Positions 54,928-64,000 of a stretch of DNA of 64,000 nt are shown one piece after another. A model generated the notes under the pieces. The model was not told the DNA's origin and did not search any database. It was given only the letters and a program-made list of their open reading frames with translations. Source of the DNA: Acanthamoeba sp. SK_2022b (lineage: Eukaryota > Discosea > Longamoebia > Acanthamoebidae); contig JANDJZ010000022.1 in the NCBI GenBank assembly GCA_027943245.1, forward strand, positions 62,001-126,000, in the 5' to 3' direction. Both the position numbers and the translations under genes were made by a program. Position 1 is the first letter of the stretch; every line of letters starts with the position of its first letter.

Positions 54928-57348
54928 ACCTGATACACGCACAGGCTTACGCCGACCGACGTGGAGAACCTGGAGAAGGTGATCATGGAAGTGGGCATGC
55001 GCTTGGAAGAGCACATCAGCTTCCGATGCTTTGAATGCTGGCAGCAGCTTACACACAACTCCAACTACTCGTCCTCCTTCTCGTACGCAAGGATTTCCTA
55101 TTTTACAAAATAACAATTTTTATATCGATTTTTATTTCAAATTAATATATTATATTAATAGTATTATCCTTTTTTGTTCAGGGTGTTTTCTTCGGTGGAC
55201 GACCTGCTCGTGCTGATAGATCGCTGCCGAGCCGTTCTCCCGAGCCGCCGCCCAACCGAGATCGAGCAGTACGTCCAAAAGAGCTCACGGCGTCCAACAG
55301 GCCTATGCACTGACCTATCTCCTCCTTTCTCGGTGGCAGGCGGCTCGCAGCTGTCCGTGATGTCGAGAGGTGGATCAACTCCATCGTTGATTTGCCCCTG
55401 AGCGTCTACGAAGTGGAGATCAATCTGAAGCGCGCGCAGGAGCTTCAGGCCGGCCTGCCGACCGGTGACTGGCCCTCCTCTCCCTGTCTCTTTTTTTCGT
55501 TCTTTGGGCTCAGGCTTTGTCGCTTTCGCTTTCGCTTTCGCTTTCCCTCTCGCTTTAGGGAGTCTGCCCACTAGGACAAGGCTGGAGCAGCAGAAGGAGC
55601 TGCTGTCCAACAGCTTGGCGCAAGTTCGGCGCCACGAGCTCGACGTGATCGGCACTGAGATCGATCAGGCCGAGGCGTGGCTCGACCGGCAGCGCAAGCA
55701 CGTAGAGGCTATGCTTGGCGGCTCGGCGGTCCCCGAACAAACGAGTAAGCCCGCGGAGGGCGTGATGAGCCTGCGCAAGCATCCGGGAACGCCTATTGCC
55801 GTCGAGGACCGCATGGAGGAGGAGGAGGCGGACGTTGTCCGTTCCAAAGACCTCCTGCTCGTGGAGGAGGCCATCGAAGCCGTCGTCGACCAGCTCCGCG
55901 ACCGCATCCGTCATTTCTCCCAGCACAAGGCCAAGTCCATGGTGCCCTCGCCCTCTCTCCCGCACAGCTCTTCTGCAGTGATCTGAAGGAAGGGTTCTCC
56001 TGTGCCTGTGCTGCAGGCGTGGTTCAGGCTGGAAGAGAGGACCATGAACAGGATGCACAAGCTGGTCGAAAGCTTGAGGCAGACCATCGTCGACGTTCGC
56101 ACGCAGGCCTGGACACGTCGCTGCGTAAACGCTCCCTGCTTCAAAGAAAATCAAAAGAAAAGAAAAGAAACTAACCGCATTCATGTGTCCAGGAGCACGC
56201 CTGCGAAGTGGTGGGAGCGCTGTCTATCGAAGACCTGCTGGTCCAGTACGACCGATTCACCAACATCCGTCATGGCCCCGACGAGCCCCTGTGGCTGACG
56301 GGCGACCTGGCGGAGAGGCTCGACGAGTTCACCAATCGCGTGCTCAAGTCGGCCATCGGCGACAAGTTCGAGGCGACGGCGGTCGAGCGGCTCGCTCGCT
56401 TCGCCGAAGCCGTCGACCTCGTCGACCTCGGCCAGGCGCCCGCGGAGCTGGAGGACGCGCGCGAGAGGAAGGCCATGGCCAAGGCCGAGCTGAGCCATCT
56501 CGTGGCGCAATACAACACGGGGCTGAGCCAGTTCCTGCTACGCGATAGCACCAAGGACATGGTGGCGCTCATCAACGTGGTACGTAGGTGTCCAAGTTCG
56601 TGCGAAAGAGTTCGACAAAGTGGATGTCCCAGCTTTGACCGTCATTGGTCAACGACACTGTGATGTCTACGGCCTTGGCGCGTAACACACGAGCAGGCTC
56701 TGAGTGCTGACGGGATGATAGCGGGAGTGACACCCAAGATCAGGGGCATGTTGGCCAATACCCAGGCGTTGCCGCAACTAGACTGGTTCGTCCACTTTGC
56801 ATCTTTTTCTCATCTAGTTTATTCATTATTTATTTAATTGAAAGTAATTTTTAATGATTATGCGCATAATAACAAATCAATAATCGTCTTCGTTGTTGCC
56901 CATAGGTTACGCCTCGTGTCGTGTGAGTGCGCCAAGCTCACGACGAGGCTGTCCGAGCTCCAGCACCTGAGCGAGGCGTCGACCTCGCCCATCGTGCAGC
57001 GCGTAGTGGGCTTTGCCCAGGCGGTCAATGACACGGTGGACCAGGTCAACGCCCGTGTCTCGGCGCGGCTCAGCGACGAGCTCCAGAACGTCGCACGGTG
57101 GGCCTCCCACATGAATCAGGACGAAGGCGAGGCCCACGCCATGAGCCGCGAAGTCGGCCAACCCAAGGTGGGCCATCGCTCCCCCCCCAAATCCTCTAAA
57201 TCTCCCTACGCAATGCCGTGAGCTCATCCCTCCGCGACGCAGGCGGACCTGAGCGACGCCTATCAGCACCTGACCGACTTGCGCGAATGGGGAGCCAGAG
57301 CCGAGTCCTACGGCTTGGTAGGACTCCTGTTCTCTCTCTCTCTCTCTG

Positions 57349-57419
<71 letters not shown>

Positions 57420-58195
57420 GTGTGACATGTTGGCTGAGCGCGCCAATGAGCAAGTGCTGCGAATGACTCACGCAGTGCGCTGGGGGCCTCGCTAGGTGGA
57501 GCTCGTAATGAGATGCGACCAACTGCGCGAGCAGGTGCTGGATCTGGCCAGAGATCTCTTTGTGGCCTACCTCCGGGTGCTCGAAGACAAGTACTCCGCC
57601 CCAGTCACCCACCGGTGTCATCCAACAACTGATCACGACACACACGACACACACACGACACTCACGACACCTACGACGCACGACAGAGCTGCCCACGTGC
57701 AAACCCGTTACGGCCTCGAAAGACTGAAGATGCGAGCGAACGACCGCCATGAACAGTACATAATCAACTGTTGGTAATAGGCCCTGTTCTTTTTTGTTTG
57801 TTGGACTCTCATCTACTCTTTTATATCCATTTTCAATATTTTAATTTAAAAAATAATGATAATAATAATGCTTGTATTTCTGACCCTACCGTCTTAGTCA
57901 AAGCGCGGAGAGCAGCCTCCACCTCAAAGTCAAGCAATTGCAAAGCGCACTGGACGCGTTGATTGAGGAGCGCGTGGCCAAGTCGAGGATCGACGCCATG
58001 GTACGTTCTTGATCAACGTCAATCCCTAGCTCCCTCGCCCGCAAAGTGGGACACTCACCGGCGCCTGCCATGTGGGCACACAGAGCGTCCACGTCGCAGA
58101 CATGCTGGCGAATCCCGACAAATACGAGCCGACCGATTACATCAAGTGCGTCGCCTGCAATCTTACTGCTCACACATCATGCGCGCGCACACACA

Positions 58196-58283
<88 letters not shown>

Positions 58284-59291
58284 ACACCTTTGGGGCCACG
58301 CCTGACTCTGACCACCTCGCCTTACTTACCGCTCGAAGGCTCTATCACGAGATCACGGGCCTCTTGACCAATACTGCGAAGCCCCAGAGCGACAGCGACA
58401 GAGCGCTGTTGGTGGACCTCCGGGTAGCGCTCCGCTTTTTTTGGGGGGGGGGTAAATCGCTCGCGTACCTTGACAGACTCGCGCCACCACCAGGCCCAGA
58501 TCAGCGATATGGCGATGATGCTCTACGAGATGCTGCTCGACGACCTGTCGTATGAGGACGATGAGGCAAAGAAGACTCGGTCCCAAGTACGCGCACCCTT
58601 TCCCCGGTGCTGCCACGCTGAGGCTTTGCTTCAACGTGACCCAACGGCGCCTTGTGAACAACAACAAACAACACACAACAACACACAACAACAGCAACAG
58701 CAGCATCAGCTTCCACAACAGGTGGCGGACATCAAGACGGCGGTGGCGAGGATCTCTGATTGGTGTGCCGCTCGCAGCCGTTCAACCACCAGTACGCGTC
58801 GTCGTAAATTCTTGCCTGTGTTGACCATGCCACACACTGCCGTCCACTCAAACAACACAAACACATTTATTACACGACACAACACATTGACACACTCACG
58901 CACACAGTTACGGTTGACGAACAGATGGAGCGCCTCAACGGACTGCGCGAAAAACTGGGTACCCAAACACGCTGTAGCGTGTGGCGTTGTCACTATCTTG
59001 ACTGACCACTTGAACAACGCACCGGGCACAGAACCATACTGTCACGAGGCGGCCTACCTGGAGCTGGCACAAACGATTCACGAGCTCGAGGCCACGCTGT
59101 GCGGCTGGGTCGAAAGCGGTGCACAGACGCACATCAACGACATCGACATAGCCGACGACCTCGAGTTCTACGACGCACCACTCGCAGAGGACGGCGCGGA
59201 GGTGGGCCGAGATGACGACGACGGCCTGGACGACATGGAAGAAAGTGAGGGCGAAGCCGGAGATGATGACGATGCCTTTGGCGATGACTAG
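50015..59291 (+). CDS. giant RanBP2-zinc-finger / F-box / beta-propeller / helical fusion protein
   Basis: Forty-one exons join with every phase matching, giving 1745 aa. The order is: RanBP2-type zinc finger (GWPCDQCTLINDLDAHVCAAC, residues 13-33); Pro-rich linker; F-box (WDLLPDEIKVQVLSWLP then DVGACSRVSKDMN, about 125-165); and propeller-like strands (GFTTGEIEIWDI, GVVVYELARD, VALLGFSRSYIYNLSK, RSGHIVLHDV, LLTKDGIVRLVD) to about residue 610. A helical region of about 1100 residues follows, rich in Glu, Ala and Leu, with WLTGDLAERLDEF, ISDWCAARS and LELAQTIHELEATL. The C terminus is very acidic (DDDDAFGDD). I found no in-frame ATG between 53260 and 54030, which argues for one gene. An alternative is two genes split near 52677 (an in-intron stop) and 52920 (an ATG). 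The helical region has a paralogue at 61202-64000. Family unknown; a role as an SCF-linked scaffold is inference. Confidence 0.55.
50880..50972 (+). repeat. (GA)n-(GT)n-(GC)n tract
   Basis: Three successive dinucleotide arrays in intron 4 of the giant gene. Confidence 0.95.
52423..52480 (+). repeat. (CAC)n trinucleotide tract
   Basis: About 19 units in intron 12 of the giant gene (52411-52581). In one frame it would read as polyhistidine, but the splice model removes it. Confidence 0.9.
53443..53501 (+). repeat. (GT)n tract
   Basis: Intron 17 of the giant gene, just before the acceptor ttggcag. Confidence 0.95.
54886..54926 (+). repeat. (CA)n tract
   Basis: Intron 23 of the giant gene. Confidence 0.95.
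57335..57419 (+). repeat. (CT)n then (GT)n tract
   Basis: Intron 32 of the giant gene. Confidence 0.95.
58189..58282 (+). repeat. (CA)n tract, more than 40 units
   Basis: Intron 36 of the giant gene. Confidence 0.95.
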
Positions 59292-59441
59292 GAATTCCTT
59301 CAGCCTCACCCCGCGCACGTCGCCATCACCAATCAGTTGCCACCACCACCTCTACGTTTCGGGGTTATTATAATAAATGTTGGTATTTAATTTTATATAT
59401 TATATAATATAATATTTAGTTTTCCATTTTTTGTTGTGAAG

Positions 59442-61121
59442 ATGAGCAAGAAGGGGGTGGAGCGATTGCTGCCGATTTACGGGGGAAGCGGCGCACCCCA
59501 AGCTTTCCCCCAAGTCGTAGGCATGCCACCACGCGGCCACGGAGCGTGCGTCGCTGGTGCGTTGTATGGCGTGGGCGACAACAGCACAACCAAACAGCTC
59601 CGCAACGCATTCGATGCGCGGGCGTTTGCGCTGTTCGAGGGCACCTATCACAACCTCCTCGCTCTCTACTCCTCCACCGCCCGCCACCTTGAGCGGCGAG
59701 CTGTCGCCCACGTCCTGCACAAGTTGAGCTCCGGTAGCGGCCCGGGTCAAGAAACGGTAAAGCTTCAGCTGAAGCTCACACTGCCCAAAGCCAAAGTGGC
59801 TGAGCGGGAGGGAGGTTTTTTTTTGGGGGGGGGGGGCAGTGGCGTGAGGCGTATCTCGAGCACAAGCGCCTACTTCAGGACCGCGCGTGGCAGCTGGACC
59901 GGCTGATGGTGGCCGTCGACGCCGAAGGCAGGCGCACCCCGGACCTCGCGCGTAGCCCTGTCCAGGCCGAGGGTTCGCCCATGGCCCGAGTCGTGCGCGA
60001 TGCCCTGCAGCGAGCCAGCGTCGGTACACTCCCAAACAATAAATAAAATAAAATAAAATAAAATAAAATAAAATAAAATAAAATAAAATAAAATAAAATA
60101 TCGCCAAGCAAAGAGCAAAGCAGCTCATTCTGGTTGCGTTGAAAGACAGGCTCGCGGCTGAGCCCTTTGACGGAGCGTTGCTGGGATCGCACTCGTATAT
60201 GGCGCTGAAGAGTGCAGCGCAATACGAGATCAAAGGCGTCCCTATTGCACAGCTGGGCGGTCAGGTGATCAAAGTCAGATACAACGTGTTCCCGCCCACC
60301 AGGTTTCCCACTGCACCAGCCTCACACTGTTTAATTTCCTCACGGTTCCTTTCATTCACTCATCGGTGGCCTATCCGGAACAGAAAAGACTACTTGACCT
60401 TGTTCGCCAATGCACTGCAGCAGGGAAGCCCCCATAACCTTACGCCTAACGACATGCGACAATGCCTCGAGATAGGAACTGGGACAGGCGTGCTGAGCTT
60501 CATTCTGAGTACTACCACCTACGCTTTTCATTTTTTTTAATAATTCTATTTTGTGTACTTGGGAAAATACTGACCGTTTACACAGACGCGTATGGCGCGC
60601 AGAGAGTGACAGGCATCGACGTCAACGAGGAAGCGGTTATCAACGCCAAGGAGAATCGAGCTCTCCTCGGAAAGAACGAGACCGAGGTTGACTTTTTACA
60701 GGCCGACCTGTTCCCGGCTGGCGCGGCCAAGTACGACCTGTTGGTGTGCAACCCGCCATGGCTCCCCATGCCGCTGTCCCAGCCGGGCCAGGCCGGCGGA
60801 CCGCCGCACAACGCAGCCACGGGCGGTCTCATGGGCGGCGTGCTCGACCGAAGCGGCGACATGCTCCCCGCGCTGTTTGGCGGCCTCGCGGAGCGGCTGT
60901 CGTCGCGCGGAAGGCTCTGGCTCGTCTACTCGGACATCGCGGTCCGGCTGGGCCTCCGCGACCCGGCCTGGCTCGCGCGGCTCTGTGACGCCCACGGCGC
61001 GTGCGCGTCCAGACCAGCGTGCCCGCCCGCGTGCGCCTCCACCCGCACGACCCGTTCCACGAGCTCAAGAGGGCTGAAGTGCTCACCCTGTACGAGATCG
61101 TGCCCAAGCACTAACCGTTGA
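59442..61121 (+). CDS. class I SAM-dependent methyltransferase (MTS type), apparent 3' frameshift
   Basis: Five exons: 59442-59756, 59840-60023, 60116-60302, 60384-60508, 60586-61121. The catalytic part reads CLEIGTGTGVLSFIL (SAM-binding motif I), AQRVTGIDVNEEAVINAKEN (motif II) and LLVCNPPWLPMP, the NPPW signature of N- or C-methyltransferases acting on amide or amino groups (HemK/RsmC-like superfamily). The N-terminal half is an extra helical region. In the annotated frame the protein ends after a Cys/Arg/Ser-rich tail of low plausibility. From about 61005 the next frame encodes VRLHPHDPFHELKRAEV and LTLYEIVPKH with a stop at 61112-61114, which looks like the natural C terminus. A one-base indel in a GC-rich run is the likely cause. 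Substrate unknown. Confidence 0.75.
60040..60101 (+). repeat. (TAAAA)n pentanucleotide tract
   Basis: About 12 units inside the methyltransferase intron 2 (60024-60115). Confidence 0.95.
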
Positions 61122-61201
61122 TTTGAAAGACAAATGGCGTATTTCTCTTTCTCTATTCACATTACGTTGGTGCCCATCATGAGCCAATCGGTGGGCCTGG
61201 C

Positions 61202-62248
61202 TCACTCCTCCTCGCTCATCATGGCTTCTTGGTCGTCGTTGTCGTTGTCTTGGTAGTCTTCGTCGTCGTCATTGTTTTCGTTGCCGGCTTCCTCGTCATC
61301 GAAGTAGAGGTCAACGTCGACCTCATCTTCGACCCGCGCGCACAGCTTGCCGTCGAGCTCGTGCATGGCCTGGGCCAGCTGCAGGTAGCCCTCCTCATGG
61401 CAGTACCGCTCTGTTGTCACCACCGCATTCCTTCAAACCTCCATACACACACACATCTCTCTCTCTCTCACACACACACACCACACACGTGATTGTGGTT
61501 GAGTTTTACCGAGTTTGGTGCGCAGTTGGTTGAGGCGCTCGATCTGATCAGAAGCTGACACTGCCACGCGAGAATGGGGCGAGTGAGGTTGATGACGTAG
61601 CTGTGAAGGGAGGGAGGGAGGGGGGCACGACACGGCCGTACCAGCGCTGGGCAGGTAGCTGCGACCGGTTCGGCACCAGTTGGCGATCCCCGCCACGGCA
61701 GCTTCGATCTCCGCCAGCTGTTTCATCACCTCCTGTCCACACGTGAGGCACGGGGTTAGCCACTTTTTGGTTGGGGCGTGAGAGAGGGTGGGCACACATA
61801 CGCCAGCCCACCAAACGGTGTGATTCTTGTCGACGTTGACGAGGGACACGGCGTCCTCGAGCGGCGTCCGATAGGCGGCCAGCGTCCACACGCCCAGCCG
61901 CTCCTGCGATCGACCGCGGGGGGGAGGCGAGCCTGAGCCAAGGCGCCAGCCACGGGGAGCGCTGGGGGGAGGGAGGGCACCTGGAGATCGACCAGCTGGG
62001 CCTTGATTGGGTCGTCGAGCGGCGGCTTGCTGTGCTCGAGCAGCCCCTTGAGCTCGCGGTGGACCCTGTCGCGGGACACACACGGCGCGGGAGTCAAGGC
62101 CAGCGTTCAACCACCGCCGATGCGTCCAAGCGTTCGGGGGGCGTACTGGGCAAAGTCACGCAGAGAGAAGTGCTCGGGCTCCAGCAACACATGCTCGGCT
62201 CGTTGTTGCTGGCCACACGCGAGTAAGATTGGGAGAATAACTCGGGTC

Positions 62249-62321
<73 letters not shown>

Positions 62322-62490
62322 GTACAAAGAAGTCCACTCTTGCACGGCTGATGCGTTCGTCGATCGCCGTCTTCAGCTTGCCCAGCGATTGATTCACCTC
62401 ATCGTTGCAACACAGGCTGTCCAGCGAACGCACATCCCACATCATAGCCCTGAACCCTCCCGCACGTGTTATCATTCCAAACATATCAAG

Positions 62491-62575
<85 letters not shown>

Positions 62576-62697
62576 CCACGTACCGACAGTTGCGGGCGTG
62601 CTCGGCGTGCATCTCTTTGACGCGGCGGTGCAGCCTCTCGAGTGCGTATCGCGTCGGCGCATTGGCTGCCCTATTGGTGAGTGTGCACGTCAGAACA

Positions 62698-62769
<72 letters not shown>

Positions 62770-64000
62770 TGTGCTCGAGGGCGGCGAGGCAGGCCAAGAA
62801 GTGCGCTCTGGCCACCTCCTGCAGTTTGTCATGCCAGCGGGCGCCGCTCGACGCGATCTGGTTGTCCTGCTCTCGACCGACGACGACGGCCCCCACAATT
62901 GTTGAGTTCGAGCCACGCCGACGGTAGCGCCGACGCGACACTCCGCTGTCGAGAGGGAGGAGGGGCTTACCAGGTTATGGGCCGTGACGGTGAGCAAGCC
63001 TTGCCGCAGGACCGCCAGCTGCTGGTAGGCGGTTCGCAGGTCGGCCTGCGATACAGATCGAGTGTCAGCACACGTCGCGATCATCGCCAGCCAAAGAGAG
63101 AGAGAGAGAGAGAGAGATCGTGACCTTGGGCTGATGGGCGGTTGCTGTTGGTGGGCTTCCCCGCTCGGCGAGTCGCTCGAGCTGTGCCGAGGCCCACTCG
63201 GCCACGGCGTCGAACTTGCCGACAAGTCGAGCCGACAGGTCGGCTCTGATCTGGCCGATGGTCTCGCGGAGCAGCTGCGCAAACGCCTCCACGCGCCGCA
63301 CGACGTCCAAACGGGAGCGAGACGCGTGCTGGAGCTCGCCGAGCATGGCGATGATTCTCTCGCACTCCAGCAATACAATGCGTAACCTGCATCACACGCG
63401 TTTTATGAGTTAACTGTTTTTCAAAACTTTTTTTGTTAAATAATTAACTAGATAAAAAACAATTGAAAAAATAAATGAAGTATTCTGTGTAAAAAAAAAT
63501 GAATTAAAAAATGAAAAACATTTTGCACCACTCGATTGGTTGTGTGCTGGAATGGTGGCTTGTAATCTTGGGCCTGGCGCTGCTGATGATGTCATCGGCT
63601 TTGAGCGCCTGCAGACGACACAAAGAATGACGCTCAGTGTTTCTGGCCGTGCTGGTGAACGCGCATGAGCATCGGCGTGTACCAACTGGATGAGCGACAC
63701 CGCCTCCTTGCTGGGCAGCTGGAGTTCGCCGGGCATCGTCTGGTGCAGCTGCGCCAGCCGGTCCAGCTCCGCTCTGGCCGCTTCCTTCCGCGCGAGACAC
63801 GTCGCCTGCTCCTCGCTCGGTTCTGGCGCCCCGGCAAACGTGTCGACAAGATTGGCGGCCTCGGCGAACCGAGCGAGCAGCTCGGCAGCCTCTGCCTCGA
63901 ACTTGTCGGCGACGGCCGACTTGAGCACGCGGTCGGCAAAGTCGTCGAGCCGCTCCACGAGGTCGCGCGTGAGCCACATGGCCACGTCGCTGCTGCGGTG
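61202..64000 (-). CDS. helical acidic-tailed protein, paralogue of the giant gene's C-terminal half (5' end outside window)
   Basis: At least 13 exons read on the minus strand, from the window edge to a stop at 61202-61204. The first visible exon (64000-63683) encodes MWLTRDLVERLDDF, VLKSAVADKFEAEA and RFAEAANLVD. It aligns with LWLTGDLAERLDEF, VLKSAIGDKFEATA and RFAEAVDLVD of the 50-59 kb gene. Later pieces also pair: ALKADDII, VHRELKGLLEHSKPPL, IANWCRTGRS, LQLAQAMHELDGKL. The tail is rich in Asp, Glu and Asn and ends SEEE. The N-terminal domains, if any, lie outside the window, so I cannot say whether it carries a zinc finger, F-box or propeller. Family not recognised; no enzyme motif seen. 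Confidence 0.7.
62250..62320 (+). repeat. (GT)n tract
   Basis: Intron of the minus-strand helical gene; CA on the sense strand. Confidence 0.95.
62492..62573 (+). repeat. (CA)n tract
   Basis: Intron of the minus-strand helical gene; GT on the sense strand. Confidence 0.95.
62700..62765 (+). repeat. (GT)n tract
   Basis: Intron of the minus-strand helical gene; CA on the sense strand. Confidence 0.95.

Overview
This window is nuclear DNA from a compact, GC-rich, very intron-rich eukaryote. Gene bodies are built from many short exons (40-400 bp) separated by 50-200 bp introns, and neighbouring genes are often only 100-300 bp apart. Families such as UBE2G2, TRAPPC4, RAD51, SMC5, DDX41, a PAS hybrid histidine kinase and a bacterial-type phosphofructokinase fit a free-living amoebozoan of the Acanthamoeba type. 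That assignment is inference; no rRNA or other marker is present. Exon models were built by hand from GT-AG (and some GC-AG) junctions and checked for phase continuity. Only where stated otherwise does a model fail to close.

Layout. 0.5-2.5 kb: TRAPPC4 and UBE2G2, both minus. 2.8-9 kb: three plus-strand genes, a DnaJ-X chaperone, DDX41 and RAD51. 9.2-10.1 kb: an unknown secretory or membrane protein (minus). 10.4-18.2 kb: POP5 (minus) and SMC5 (plus, 27 exons) share a 121-bp divergent promoter, followed by a neugrin-like gene (minus). 18.2-28.5 kb: a gene-poor island of interspersed repeats with a TATA-bearing module in three copies, a family with tRNA-like ends including one copy with long terminal inverted repeats, a CpG-depleted stretch, a wrecked cytochrome c1 gene and other coding remnants. 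28.5-29.5 kb: a small UBP zinc-finger gene. 29.7-38.1 kb (minus): a FUSC-like membrane protein and a 23-exon hybrid histidine kinase. 38.6-40.8 kb: phosphofructokinase. 41.1-47.3 kb: two tandem polysaccharide lyase family 8 genes, the second broken by an exact 227-bp duplication. 47.4-49.9 kb: an F-box/WD40 gene. 50.0-59.3 kb: one very large gene (41 exons, 1745 aa model) joining a RanBP2-type zinc finger, F-box, beta-propeller and long helical region. 59.4-61.1 kb: a class I methyltransferase with an apparent frameshift near its end. 61.2-64 kb (minus): a paralogue of the helical region of the large gene, running off the window.

Functionally, RAD51 and SMC5 are recombination and genome-maintenance genes, UBE2G2 and the two F-box genes are ubiquitin-system genes, and TRAPPC4 is in vesicle traffic. 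I see no operon-like arrangement. The most unusual items are the large fusion gene with its inverted paralogue, the restriction of long GT/CA tracts to introns, the run of GC-AG introns, the repeat island and its decay signature, and the small inverted segment inside the cytochrome c1 remnant.
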